In this document: piece after piece, positions 26,457 to 35,593 of the stretch
How the letters are laid out: each line of letters begins with the position of its first letter
Numbering within the stretch: position 1 is the stretch's first letter
Source: Bacteroidales bacterium
Lineage (GTDB): Bacteria > Bacteroidota > Bacteroidia > Bacteroidales > UBA932
Assembly (NCBI GenBank): GCA_017549505.1
Contig: JAFYUS010000055.1
Location: 1-64,000, forward strand
Length of the DNA stretch: 64,000 bases
Direction: 5' to 3'
Notes under the pieces: model-generated
What the model was told of the DNA's origin: nothing
The model's input: only the letters and a program-made list of their open reading frames with translations
Database searches by the model: none
Program-made: the position numbers and the translations under genes

Positions 26457-28085
26457 ATGAAAAAGGAAAATATGATACTCTGGGGAATGGTACTGCTCTT
26501 CGCAGTGATGATGTCCGTTCCGTTTCTTGTACCACATACAGGTCTTCTCGCACTCTTCGGCTTCCTGCCTCTTCTGGCAATGGAGAGGATAGCCACATTG
26601 CTTGAGAAGAAGAGGGTCTGGATATACCACTACAGCGCATTCGTCCTCTGGAACGCCTTCACCACCTTCTGGGTATGCAACGCTACCGTAGGAGGCGGCA
26701 TCTTCGCTATACTTGCAAATTCCCTGCAGATGTCCCTTGTGTTCGGACTTTTCCGCTGGAGCAAGAGGAGGTTCACAGGAGCCTTGCCATATATCTTCCT
26801 GATGGTCACATGGATAGCATGGGAAAGATTCTATTTTGACGCAGAGATCTCATGGCCTTGGCTCGTGCTCGGAAACTCTTTCGCACGCACGACATGGGCG
26901 ATCCAGTGGTATGAAGCCACAGGTGCCCTCGGAGGTTCCCTCTGGATATGGCTCTGCAACCTCAGCGTCTTCGGAATGCTGGTCAGCGCCTCCGACGGAA
27001 GCCTCTTCAGGTGGAACATCAAGGCAAAGGCGGCATCTGTCGCAGGACTCTGCATCCTCTTCGCAGCGCCGCTGATTATCTCCGGAGCCATCGGAAACAG
27101 ATACAGGGACTGCATGGATCTTTCAGGCGAAAGCCTTGACGTAGTCATAGTCCAGCCGAACATCGACCCATACCACAAGTTCCAGGCACTGACCCAGGCG
27201 CAGCAGAACGGCATCCTGCTTCAGCAGGCCGAAAAGGCACTGAAGCACCGCAAGGCGGACTCTACAGCAGGTCCTCTGCTGCTGCTCGCACCGGAGACAT
27301 TCACAAACGACATCACATGCGGAGACTACCCGAGAAGCCGTACATGGAGAGGATTCACATCCTTCCTGAAGGATTATCCGGGAGTGAACCTGCTGTTCGG
27401 AGCATCCTCGTATGAATATATCCGTTCCGAAGAAGCCCCTTCATACACAGCCAGGAACATCGACGGTCCGCTGTGGTATGAATCCCATAACTCAGCTCTG
27501 ATTACAGACGGCAGCGCACGTACCGAGATCTACCACAAGAGCAAGCTCGTGGTAGGAGTCGAGCATACTCCGTATCCTCGCATCTTCTGCCCTATAGACA
27601 ACATGCTGGGAGGCGTCATGGGAAGATGTGTCGGCCAGGAAGAGGCAGGCCTGCTGAATGTGCAGGCAGAAGGCCGCACCATCCCTCTGGGATGTGCGGT
27701 ATGTTATGAATCCGTATATGGAGAATACTTCACCGAATATGTACGCAAGGGAGCACAGGCGATGACGATCATCACCAACGACGCATGGTGGGGAAACACA
27801 CCGGGCTACAGGCAGCATCTGAGCTATGCCTCCCTCCGCGCCATCGAGACCCGTCGTGCCATCGCACGTTGCGCCAATACAGGAATCTCCGCCATCATCA
27901 GCCCCGAGGGTAAAATATTACAGCCCACTCCATGGTGGGAGCAGGCTGTAATCTCAAGTTCGATACCTCTTCGCGAGGACATCACCTTTTATGTAAGCCA
28001 CGGAGACATCACCGGACGTATATGCACGTTCCTGTTCATTCTCCTTCTGCTGGCTCTTGTGGTAAGGGGCACCACTGAGAGATAA
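26457..28085 (+). CDS. lnt: Apolipoprotein N-acyltransferase
   Basis: The N-terminal half has about six membrane helices. The nitrilase-like periplasmic domain starts near residue 220 (LDVVIVQPNIDPYHK). Its catalytic triad is visible as Glu280 in LAPETFT, Lys361 in YHKSKLV and Cys416 in CAVCYESVYGEY, and a final helix stands at the C-terminus. It adds the third acyl chain to lipoproteins, fitting a genome with many lipoproteins such as the GH3 enzymes here. The gene ends 3 bases before the convergent S41 protease gene, with no hairpin in between. Confidence 0.94.
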   Translation: MKKENMILWGMVLLFAVMMSVPFLVPHTGLLALFGFLPLLAMERIATLLEKKRVWIYHYSAFVLWNAFTTFWVCNATVGGGIFAILANSLQMSLVFGLFRWSKRRFTGALPYIFLMVTWIAWERFYFDAEISWPWLVLGNSFARTTWAIQWYEATGALGGSLWIWLCNLSVFGMLVSASDGSLFRWNIKAKAASVAGLCILFAAPLIISGAIGNRYRDCMDLSGESLDVVIVQPNIDPYHKFQALTQAQQNGILLQQAEKALKHRKADSTAGPLLLLAPETFTNDITCGDYPRSRTWRGFTSFLKDYPGVNLLFGASSYEYIRSEEAPSYTARNIDGPLWYESHNSALITDGSARTEIYHKSKLVVGVEHTPYPRIFCPIDNMLGGVMGRCVGQEEAGLLNVQAEGRTIPLGCAVCYESVYGEYFTEYVRKGAQAMTIITNDAWWGNTPGYRQHLSYASLRAIETRRAIARCANTGISAIISPEGKILQPTPWWEQAVISSSIPLREDITFYVSHGDITGRICTFLFILLLLALVVRGTTER

Positions 28086-28088
28086 ATC

Positions 28089-29675
28089 TTAATCTACAGT
28101 TGCAGGGTTTTCCATCGCCGCCTTTATAGTATCGTCTATCGGTATATAGAAGCGGTAGAAAGCCTCGTCATCCAGTTTGGAGAAACGTCCTACAAGGGCC
28201 TTGAGCTGCGGCATCATATAGGTCCTGCTCTCCTCCCATTCTCCCGGTTTCAGCTTTATACCGTCGACATGCTCGGCATATGAGATGAACTGGCCTGCCA
28301 GGTCTATCTGGTCGAGATAGGTATCAAGTTTTCCGAAATCATCGATCTGGGCAAGCGAACCGCGGTATTTGTCGAACATGGTCTGCGCGAAACGCATCTG
28401 GGTCGCCTTCCTGTTGCACTGGATATAGAAGTTTGTGGCTCTGGTCGTATCGATAGGAACGAAGATGTCGGGGATGATACCTCCGCCGCCGTAGACGCGG
28501 CGGCCTCTCATGGTATAGAATACAGCTGTCGTATCAACCTTCATGCTGTCGGCATGGGTCATCTCGCCGTGTTCATAACGTTCATAGATATCATAATCGT
28601 AGTCCTTGTCGTAAGGCTTCTGGATGCACCTGCCCGAAGGAGTGTGGAAACGTGCCACAGTAAGGCGTATTCCTGAGCCGTCAGTAAAGTTGACAGGTTC
28701 CTGGACAAGGCCCTTTCCGAACGAACGTCTGCCCACTATGACACCTCTGTCGTTATCCTGGATGGCACCGGCGAATATCTCGCTGGACGAAGCTGTGCCT
28801 TCGTCGATGAGCACGGATATCTCCACATCCTTGAGCGATCCCCTTCCGTCTGCATCAAAGTCCTGACGAGGACGATGCAGACCTTCCATGTAGACCACCT
28901 GGTCTCCCTTCTGGAGGAACTCGTTGGACAGAAGCAGGGCCTGGTCAAAATAACCGCCTGTATTGTCCCTGAGGTCAAATATCAGCTTCTTCATTCCCAT
29001 GGCCAGGAGTTTCTCGGCTGCCGCCCGAAACTCGGTATAGGTCGTTCTGGTAAATTTGGAAAGTTTGATGTATCCGGTAGTCTCGTCGATCATGAATGAC
29101 GCGTCGACGCAATGTACAGGTATCTTGTCGCGGATTATGTCGAAAGGTATGAGAGTGCCGTTGCGGTTGACCGTTATCTTGACCTTGGTACCCTTCGGGC
29201 CTTTCATCAGACGGATCATGCTGTCCTGAGGCATCTTGACACCTGCAACGACCTTCTCGTCGACCTTTACGATCCTGTCTCCCTGGAGAAGACCGGCCTT
29301 TTCGGACGGTCCACCGATTATGGGATTCAGGACAATCGCAGTGTCATTAGGGACATTGAAGGTAATGCCTATACCCTCGAAGTTGCCCGAAAGCTCAGTT
29401 TCGGACTCTTCGAGCTCCACTGGAGGCAGGTACACTGAATGCGGATCCAGCTTTGCAAGGGCTGCTACTACGGCAGCATCTGTCATGCCCTCCATGTCGA
29501 TGGTATCTACATAATGCTTCTGCACCTCCTGCAGGATAAGGTTCAGCTTACGCCAACGGTTGTAATCTCCGTCGAATTCCTTCTTCTCGAATACCTTGCC
29601 TGAAACCAAGGTAAGAAGCACTCCCAGGACTATTCCCAGGAGTGCCGCCATTATAGAATTGTCGATTCTCTTCAT
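28089..29675 (-). CDS. S41-family C-terminal processing protease
   Basis: An N-terminal membrane anchor (about 8-27), then a PDZ domain (about 95-175; GIGITFNVPNDTAIVLNPIIG) and the S41 catalytic domain with the Ser in GTASSSEIFAGA and the Lys in RSFGKGLVQ. The protein acts in the periplasm, trimming C-terminal tails of envelope proteins. The 528 residues and the C-terminal helical extension are usual for Bacteroidota members. It follows comEB by 4 bases, a pairing that recurs in the phylum. Confidence 0.92.
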   Translation of the reverse strand: MKRIDNSIMAALLGIVLGVLLTLVSGKVFEKKEFDGDYNRWRKLNLILQEVQKHYVDTIDMEGMTDAAVVAALAKLDPHSVYLPPVELEESETELSGNFEGIGITFNVPNDTAIVLNPIIGGPSEKAGLLQGDRIVKVDEKVVAGVKMPQDSMIRLMKGPKGTKVKITVNRNGTLIPFDIIRDKIPVHCVDASFMIDETTGYIKLSKFTRTTYTEFRAAAEKLLAMGMKKLIFDLRDNTGGYFDQALLLSNEFLQKGDQVVYMEGLHRPRQDFDADGRGSLKDVEISVLIDEGTASSSEIFAGAIQDNDRGVIVGRRSFGKGLVQEPVNFTDGSGIRLTVARFHTPSGRCIQKPYDKDYDYDIYERYEHGEMTHADSMKVDTTAVFYTMRGRRVYGGGGIIPDIFVPIDTTRATNFYIQCNRKATQMRFAQTMFDKYRGSLAQIDDFGKLDTYLDQIDLAGQFISYAEHVDGIKLKPGEWEESRTYMMPQLKALVGRFSKLDDEAFYRFYIPIDDTIKAAMENPATVD

Positions 29676-29679
29676 ATCA

Positions 29680-30084
29680 CTATTCGACCTGTTCCACTTC
29701 TATGCCGGCTCTGACCAGGAGGTCGATGCCGTCCGTAAGACGGTATGCATCGCGGTAGACTACCCTCTTGATGCCCGCCTGTATTATCAGCTTTGCACAT
29801 TCCAGGCAAGGAGAAGCGGTCACATAAAGAGTGGCATCCTTGCTGCTGTTGCCGGACTGTGCTACTTTGGAAATGGCATTTGCCTCAGCATGAAGGACAT
29901 AGGGTTTGGTAACCCCGTTCTCATCCTCACATATGTTCTCGAATCCTGACGGTGTACCGTTGTAACCGTCTGAAATTATCATCCTGTCCTTTACGAGAAG
30001 TGCTCCGACCTGACGGCGCTTGCAGTATGAATTATGCGCCCAGACTCCTGCCATCTCGATGTAGCTGCGGTCAAACTTTTCCAT
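29680..30084 (-). CDS. comEB: dCMP/cytidine deaminase family protein
   Basis: 134 residues with the zinc-binding deaminase signature: HAEANAI with the catalytic Glu, and PCLECAKLI with the two Cys ligands. An extra Cys (NSYCKRRQVGA) near residue 21 fits dCMP deaminases of the ComEB type. The enzyme converts dCMP to dUMP, feeding dTMP synthesis. It sits 4-5 bases from its neighbours on both sides, inside the ridA-led operon. Confidence 0.88.
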   Translation of the reverse strand: MEKFDRSYIEMAGVWAHNSYCKRRQVGALLVKDRMIISDGYNGTPSGFENICEDENGVTKPYVLHAEANAISKVAQSGNSSKDATLYVTASPCLECAKLIIQAGIKRVVYRDAYRLTDGIDLLVRAGIEVEQVE

Positions 30085-30089
30085 AATAA

Positions 30090-31745
30090 TTATCTTTGAT
30101 ACAGATATCTCTTGATACTCTTCTTAGGGGTACGCTCGAAGTCTTCCGACATAACCTCTATCTTCTTGAGCTTCGCATAGTTAGGGAGTTCCTTATTGAG
30201 TTCAGGAAGAGTAGCCTCGATGAACTTGACGAAAGCGCTCTGGTTCATTCCTTCCTTGGCACCCTGGGCAAAATCCGGATAGATCAGTGCTGTAAGTCCG
30301 CCGTCATCCTCAACCACGAGCGAATCCACGACGTAAGGCTGGCTGTTGATCACGGTTTCAACTTCCTCCGGATAGATGTTCTGACCGCTTGGTCCAAGAA
30401 TCATGCACTTCGTACGTCCCTTGATGAACAAGCATCCGTCTTCATCCAGAATACCCATGTCACCGGTACGGAACCATCCGTCTTCTGTGAATACTTCTGC
30501 CGTAGCCTCTTCATTCTTATAATATCCGAGGAATACATTGGCACCCTTGATCTGGATTTCTCCCGGTACGTTCACAGGGTCAGTGGATGCAATCCTCACC
30601 TCCATGTTAGGAGCAGCCTTTCCGCATGAGTAGAGTTTCTCCTCCTTCCAGTCATCGTATGTGATGATAGGAGCGCACTCGGTCATTCCGTAACCGACCG
30701 TGAACGGGAAGTTCATCTTCTTGAAGAATGCCTCGACCTCCTTGTTGAAAGCCGCGCCTCCGATAATGACTTCATAGAATTCACCACCAAAAGCATTCAC
30801 AAGTTCCTCGCGTACCTTATTGAGGACTACCTGATTAAGACCAGGAAGCTTCATAAGGAACTTGATTCCCTCCTTCTCAAGCACAGGCTTTACCTTGCTC
30901 TTGTAAATCTTCTCAATGACAAGCGGCACAGCGATCACGACGCTAGGCTTGACCTCTGCAAGAGCCTGCATGATGATCTTAGGGCTCGGGAGTCTTGAAA
31001 GGAAATGCACGTGGCATCCTACAGACAACTCATACAGAACCTCGAACATGAGTCCATACATATGCGCACAAGGGAGCATTGAAACGACCCTTGACTTGCT
31101 GTTGAGCTGAGGGAGCACCTTCGTACCGAACTCCAGATTAGAGAAGATTGCGCGATATGGGATCATGACACCCTTTGAGAATCCTGAAGTTCCTGAAGTG
31201 TAGTTGATGACAGCGAGTTCATCAGCAGAATCCTCATAATAGTTCAGCATTTCAGGCTCGAACGCTTCCGGATATTTTCTTCCGAAGAGTTCGTTGAGAT
31301 GGACCTTGGCATCATAAATCTTCTCGTCCGCCGCATAGAGGATCTTGAACGTATTGACCTGTATGATAGCCTGCACATCCGGCATTTCGCTTTCTGAGAG
31401 TCCTTCCCAGATAACCTCGTCGACAAAGAGGATCTTTGCTTCGGAGTGATTTACCAGATGGTGGATATTGGCTGACTTGAACTCGTGAAGAAGGGGAACA
31501 GGGACTGCTCCGTATGTCATAGTCGCAAGAAAGGCAACTGCCCAGTTGGCCTGGTTTCTTGAACATATGGCCACCTTATGTCCCTTTTCGAGGCCGCACT
31601 CCTCAAACATGATGTGCAGCTTCTCCATTCTTCTGGCTACGTCTCTGAAGCATAGGGTCTCACCCTGATAATTTGAGATCGCAGGGCGAACCCAATTCTT
31701 CTTGAAGGATGCTTCAAAGATCTTGTTTACTGATTTGAATTCCAT
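30090..31745 (-). CDS. AMP-forming acyl-CoA synthetase (long-chain type)
   Basis: ANL superfamily: P-loop-like YTSGTSGFSKGVM near residue 180, GYGMTECAPI (A5), GWFRTGDMGILDEDG (A7) and KCMILGPSGQNIYPEEVE (A8), ending with a Lys in RTPKKSIKRYLY (A10). It activates a carboxylic acid to an acyl-adenylate and then the CoA thioester; the similarity is closest to long-chain fatty-acid ligases. No other fatty-acid genes are adjacent. It follows the unknown envelope protein gene by 21 bases and precedes comEB by 5. Confidence 0.88.
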   Translation of the reverse strand: MEFKSVNKIFEASFKKNWVRPAISNYQGETLCFRDVARRMEKLHIMFEECGLEKGHKVAICSRNQANWAVAFLATMTYGAVPVPLLHEFKSANIHHLVNHSEAKILFVDEVIWEGLSESEMPDVQAIIQVNTFKILYAADEKIYDAKVHLNELFGRKYPEAFEPEMLNYYEDSADELAVINYTSGTSGFSKGVMIPYRAIFSNLEFGTKVLPQLNSKSRVVSMLPCAHMYGLMFEVLYELSVGCHVHFLSRLPSPKIIMQALAEVKPSVVIAVPLVIEKIYKSKVKPVLEKEGIKFLMKLPGLNQVVLNKVREELVNAFGGEFYEVIIGGAAFNKEVEAFFKKMNFPFTVGYGMTECAPIITYDDWKEEKLYSCGKAAPNMEVRIASTDPVNVPGEIQIKGANVFLGYYKNEEATAEVFTEDGWFRTGDMGILDEDGCLFIKGRTKCMILGPSGQNIYPEEVETVINSQPYVVDSLVVEDDGGLTALIYPDFAQGAKEGMNQSAFVKFIEATLPELNKELPNYAKLKKIEVMSEDFERTPKKSIKRYLYQR

Positions 31746-31766
31746 TTATATCAAAGTTAAAGTACA

Positions 31767-33899
31767 TTATTTCACTGTTACAGTCCTGGTTTTGCCGTCA
31801 TAGCAGACAGCCTCGACTGTGGTACCGTCAACAACCTTTATTTCGCTGTCCGGTCTTATCATCTGATCTCCCTCGAATTTCGTGAGGGCGTCACCTCCAT
31901 AGAACGGGAAGATCTCTGTCCTGAGAGATGTCCTGACAACCCAGAAAGAGTTTCCGCCTACGGTTATCCTTTCCGGAAGGGACTTGATTGTCTCCTTGCC
32001 TTTGATACCTTTCCATGAGGCAGGCTTCTCGCCCTTGAGGTTGTACATCTCTATCGTATTGTCCTTATGAAGGACCATTATGTTATATCTCTTCGTACCG
32101 TTGAAGTCGTACACATCCGGTCCGAGAAGTATTTCCTTCTTAAGATCTACCGGAAATCCTGACACGTATCGTCCCAATCGGTCAATCAGGTAAATCCTGC
32201 TTCCGGCGCCGAAGATTATCTGCAGCTTGCCGTTGGCATAATAATCCACATTATATGCTGTACCGCAAAGAGGTTCCTTGAACGGTATGCCCCAAAGATC
32301 CTTTCCGTCTTCGCGCAGACACAGGGAAAGATGGGAGTTCTGGTAGAAGGAGTTCATCTTTCCTGTACCCGAATTCTTTACCTCGAACGGTCCCTTAGGG
32401 ATGATTACAGTTGTATCTCTCTCAAAGGTCGGCGCCTTGGTCTTCTGGAGTTGAAGCTTGTGGATGTCAAGAGAGAGTGACGGAGATGACTTGCCCGGAG
32501 ATACCGAAAAGACTGCCGGACTGTATTCGGCATCTGCATATAAAGATGATATCATATCCAAGAAAGCAGTCTTGAATGCTCCGTCAAGGATCTTATAATC
32601 CTCTGAGAATGAGAAATATGAAACAAAAGTAGACTTTCTTTCCGCAAGGAGGTCAGGCTGCATGGCATCTGCCATGTATTGTGTCAATGTATATCCGAGA
32701 GCTCTGCCGCTGACATACTCTTCCACCGCCTTCATGCTGCCGGAAATCACCCATCCGTTCATCCATGTGAAACAGGTTTCATCCTTACGGGAAAAGAGGT
32801 TTCCGAATACGGAAGCCGTAAAGCCGGCATATGGCCACGAATGGACAGCCGGTACATAATTCTTTTTTGAGAAGCCTTCAGTACCCTTGAAAAGCACCTC
32901 AGGAATATCCTTGCCGGTTCTGAGAAGGTTTACTGTCTCAAGCTTACCGCCCGCCATGAATGAAGCGACAGCAACCTCACGGACTCCTATCGACGCCATC
33001 AGGTCGTCAGGATGGACACCGGCCTTACCTGAAAGGGATTTCTTTGCTACGTTGTTCTTCTGGAGCATCTGGCGGGAATCCAGATATGAATCATATGCAT
33101 CCGTATAAGCCTCGAGCCCGCCGAGAGGCAGGGATGCCGCGAATACGGTATACGAAGGAAGGATTCCTGAAAGAGACGACACCGACGGCTGCGATTTCTG
33201 TAGCACCGTCATGAATTCAGATGCATCAGAATCATAGACGACGGAGCCATCCATTGAAAACACATTTCCCGATTCTGTGATATCGAATGCAGTCCATTCG
33301 GACAGACGCGACACGAATCCGGAATATGACGTATAAGCTCTTGTGAATACGGCAGGCATCAGGTAAGCAGCATGTTCATTGGAAACGAACAGGAGATCAT
33401 CTCCGCCAACGAGGCTGCATGCATCAGCAAACCCAGGAGCATCCATGACTGACATGGACTTTCCCAAATGTCGGATCGATGACTGCACAAGGACTTCAGA
33501 CTGTGAAGCGACCACTATTGTACGGCCCACAGTCGCGTTACGTACGACAAGCCCTTTGTCTTCAAGTTCACGTATAAGTTGTGACGCCTCGTCTGAAAGG
33601 CCACCTGTCTCCCCCGGGAGACCTGCATCATAGACATAAAGAGGGAGCAGTTTTCCGGAATAATGCATGGACACGGCCATCGGGCGCTCCTGCGGTCCCT
33701 TGTCTGAAAAACAAGCTACAAGAACAGCGTCAGAAGGCACTGCCGCAAGAAGCCTGTAACGGTCTTGCGACACCACCTTCGACGTCTTTTTTCCATTGTC
33801 CGGCTCTACTCCTTTATAAAGAAACGCAACGGCTATACCCGTTCCGACAATCAGAGCAGCTAAAATCGAAAGACAAAGTATGAGAGACTTTCTGCCCAT
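31767..33899 (-). CDS. Large membrane-anchored hypothetical protein
   Basis: 710 residues beginning with a single membrane helix (about 5-28; LILCLSILAALIVGTGIAV) and otherwise apparently extracytoplasmic. Residues about 45-470 contain repeated motifs of the kind PSDAVLVACF and VHPDDLMASIGVREVAVASF, somewhat like DUF3352-type proteins. Residues about 500-710 look like a partial beta-propeller (IIFGAGSRIYLIDRLGRYVS, YNIMVLHKDNTIEMYNLKGE). No catalytic motif is evident. It starts 2 bases after the ridA stop, so it is co-transcribed with ridA and the acyl-CoA synthetase. Function unknown; an envelope scaffold or ligand-binding role is only a guess. Confidence 0.75.
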   Translation of the reverse strand: MGRKSLILCLSILAALIVGTGIAVAFLYKGVEPDNGKKTSKVVSQDRYRLLAAVPSDAVLVACFSDKGPQERPMAVSMHYSGKLLPLYVYDAGLPGETGGLSDEASQLIRELEDKGLVVRNATVGRTIVVASQSEVLVQSSIRHLGKSMSVMDAPGFADACSLVGGDDLLFVSNEHAAYLMPAVFTRAYTSYSGFVSRLSEWTAFDITESGNVFSMDGSVVYDSDASEFMTVLQKSQPSVSSLSGILPSYTVFAASLPLGGLEAYTDAYDSYLDSRQMLQKNNVAKKSLSGKAGVHPDDLMASIGVREVAVASFMAGGKLETVNLLRTGKDIPEVLFKGTEGFSKKNYVPAVHSWPYAGFTASVFGNLFSRKDETCFTWMNGWVISGSMKAVEEYVSGRALGYTLTQYMADAMQPDLLAERKSTFVSYFSFSEDYKILDGAFKTAFLDMISSLYADAEYSPAVFSVSPGKSSPSLSLDIHKLQLQKTKAPTFERDTTVIIPKGPFEVKNSGTGKMNSFYQNSHLSLCLREDGKDLWGIPFKEPLCGTAYNVDYYANGKLQIIFGAGSRIYLIDRLGRYVSGFPVDLKKEILLGPDVYDFNGTKRYNIMVLHKDNTIEMYNLKGEKPASWKGIKGKETIKSLPERITVGGNSFWVVRTSLRTEIFPFYGGDALTKFEGDQMIRPDSEIKVVDGTTVEAVCYDGKTRTVTVK

Positions 33900-33901
33900 T
33901 A

Positions 33902-34276
33902 TTATTTAACGGCGATAGCCTCGATCTCCACCTTTACACCAAGAGGGAGCGCTGCCGCCTGATAACATGCTCTTGCAGGCTTGTCACCTGTGAAATACTC
34001 TGCATAAACCTCGTTAACAGCCTTGAAATCAGCTATGTCTGCAAGGAGAACAGTGGTCTTCACCACATTGTCATAATCCATTCCGGCTTCCTTGAGGATT
34101 GCGCCGATATTCTTGAGGGACTGATGTGCAGCCGCCACGATATCCTCCTGCACCTTTCCATCAACCGGATTGACAGGAATCTGGCCTGAGATATAAAGAG
34201 TTCCGTTTACTTCAATAGCCTGTGAATATGGACCTACCGCCTTTGGCGCATCTGGAGTTGCAATTACCTTTTTCAT
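33902..34276 (-). CDS. ridA: RidA-family enamine/imine deaminase
   Basis: 124 residues with the YjgF/YER057c signature: APKAVGPYSQAIEVNG at the start, LYISGQIPVNP and, near the end, the substrate-binding Arg in PARACYQAAALP. The enzyme hydrolyses reactive 2-aminoacrylate and related imines made by PLP enzymes. It is first gene of the run with the unknown envelope protein, acyl-CoA synthetase, comEB and S41 protease, and it has the best-formed promoter in the window. Confidence 0.94.
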   Translation of the reverse strand: MKKVIATPDAPKAVGPYSQAIEVNGTLYISGQIPVNPVDGKVQEDIVAAAHQSLKNIGAILKEAGMDYDNVVKTTVLLADIADFKAVNEVYAEYFTGDKPARACYQAAALPLGVKVEIEAIAVK

Positions 34277-34303
34277 TTTCTATCTGATGTTTGGTTAAAC
34301 ACA

Positions 34304-34334
34304 CAAAGATAACAATTATTTGCTTATAAGCAAA
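34304..34334 (-). promoter_or_regulatory. Consensus Bacteroidota promoter for ridA
   Basis: On the minus strand TTTG (34334-34331), exactly 19 bases, then TATCTTTG (34311-34304). Both halves match the consensus perfectly. Transcription would begin near 34297, about 20 bases before the ridA ATG. Confidence 0.75.
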
Positions 34335-34343
34335 GACACCTGA

Positions 34344-34712
34344 TTATGCGAAGGCATCGAAACGACCGTCATCATCAGGTTCCTGGAGCTCCCAATATAT
34401 CTCATCAAAACGGTCCCACAGTTCCTGCTGCCTGTCATTCATCTCTCCTTCGGCTGTGGCAAGATCATACAATATATCCTGCGCCCACATGTACTCCTCG
34501 TGTCCAAGATTGCAGACAGCTGCAGCCGCGGTGTCAAAATCCAGCAGATCCGCTATATTCATGACCGGACCCAGCTGTTCATCAGAAACAAAAGGTTTGA
34601 ACGAATATATGAATTTACGTATTGCCGCTTCATTCTGAGGATTATCGCTCTCCTGAAAAAGAGTGATTCCCATCTTCATGACGGCACTGAAATCTCTCAT
34701 CATGAATTCCAT
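34344..34712 (-). CDS. Small TerB-like helical protein (second of a tandem)
   Basis: I start at MEFMMRDFSAV (34712), 4 bases after the stop of the upstream gene; the frame's longer N-terminus would overlap that gene and is rich in Arg, Cys and Trp unlike the rest. The 122-residue product is all-helical and acidic. RKFIYSFKPFVSDEQLGPVM parallels RKFIYRFEGFTREEVNEVM in the upstream protein, and IADLLDFDTAAAAVC and LATAEGEMNDRQQELWD fit the later helices of TerB-like folds. It appears to be a diverged duplicate. Function unknown. Confidence 0.7.
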   Translation of the reverse strand: MEFMMRDFSAVMKMGITLFQESDNPQNEAAIRKFIYSFKPFVSDEQLGPVMNIADLLDFDTAAAAVCNLGHEEYMWAQDILYDLATAEGEMNDRQQELWDRFDEIYWELQEPDDDGRFDAFA

Positions 34713-34716
34713 AGTC

Positions 34717-35496
34717 CTACTCCTCCAATGTAAGCATCCCGCTGACCGCATCGTTGATGGCATCGAATATCTCCATTGCCTTCTTCATGGATTCTATTCC
34801 AACCACATTATACCCTTCATCAGTTTCAAGACAGAATGCTATGTTACCCATGATTTCATATCCGGTACCGTAAAGGACAGTACCTGTCATATTGTCACGT
34901 GCATCTTCCTTCAAAGCCGCATTTCTGTCCATCAGGAACACAAGATGGCTACGTACAAGACCCAGATCATAAGTCAGCTGCTTAAGGCGAGTGGTAAAAC
35001 GCACCACCTCAAGTCTCTCGGCACCGATGGCCGGAGCCACTGCCGCTTCAACATCACTCCACTCATTGCTGTCAGCCACGCATAGATTGACTTTACCATT
35101 TGTCTTTACAACTATGAAAAGCGGTGGAATCTGGTCTTCGCCCTGTCCTTCTATTACAGGCTGCGGAAGTCCGCACGCCTCTACCATAGCATTCAGCAGT
35201 TCCTCTTCCTTTGCAGAATATTCTCCGTTTATGACCGCAACCTCTGCAAGAAGATTTGCTACTTCTACCTTGGTCTCGTCATCAAAGGCAGTAATCAGCT
35301 GAAGTGCCCGCTGATCGGAAACTTCCTGCTGTCCAATCCTCATGACCTCATTGACTTCCTCCCGGGTAAAACCCTCGAAACGATAGATGAATTTACGGAA
35401 AGGGACTACCTCTTCCGGTGTGATTCCGCCATCGGCGTTCATCACGTAGACGCATACTCTGAAGATAGCGCCAAGTTCTTCATACGTAAGTGACAT
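34717..35496 (-). CDS. TerB-like domain protein with a C-terminal extension
   Basis: Residues 1-115 form a helical TerB/DjlA-like domain with the acidic signatures YVMNADGGITPEEV and LAEVAVINGEYSAKEEELL, which in TerB-fold proteins bind divalent metal. Residues about 125-255 are a separate alpha/beta region (PPLFIVVKTNGKVNLCVADS) with no family I recognise. There is no signal peptide. It is followed at 4 bases by the smaller paralogue, so the two probably act together, perhaps in stress signalling (inference). A TATATTTG element lies just upstream. Confidence 0.7.
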   Translation of the reverse strand: MSLTYEELGAIFRVCVYVMNADGGITPEEVVPFRKFIYRFEGFTREEVNEVMRIGQQEVSDQRALQLITAFDDETKVEVANLLAEVAVINGEYSAKEEELLNAMVEACGLPQPVIEGQGEDQIPPLFIVVKTNGKVNLCVADSNEWSDVEAAVAPAIGAERLEVVRFTTRLKQLTYDLGLVRSHLVFLMDRNAALKEDARDNMTGTVLYGTGYEIMGNIAFCLETDEGYNVVGIESMKKAMEIFDAINDAVSGMLTLEE

Positions 35497-35519
35497 AATA
35501 CTTGGGATTTAAACAATGA

Positions 35520-35527
35520 CAAATATA
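35520..35527 (-). promoter_or_regulatory. -7 element for the TerB-like pair
   Basis: Minus-strand TATATTTG (TAnnTTTG), 24 bases before the ATG at 35496. A TTGT lies 17 bases further up (35548-35545), slightly closer than usual. Confidence 0.45.
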
Positions 35528-35559
35528 ATGAATTTAAGAGAAATACAAGGGCGTAAACG

Positions 35560-35593
35560 CGACGAAGCCAGGCTTTTCAGCCTGGCTTCGTCG
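35560..35593 (-). terminator. 15-bp hairpin directly abutting tRNA-Arg
   Basis: Perfect stem CGACGAAGCCAGGCT / AGCCTGGCTTCGTCG with a 4-base loop that reads GAAA on the minus strand. It begins at the base after the tRNA discriminator. No strong T-run follows, so it may serve as both transcript end and 3'-processing landmark. Confidence 0.65.

Noticed and set aside
34713-34763. Longer N-terminus of the smaller TerB-like protein
   Set aside because: It would overlap the upstream gene by 47 bases and its residues do not fit the helical family; the start at 34712 leaves a 4-base gap.
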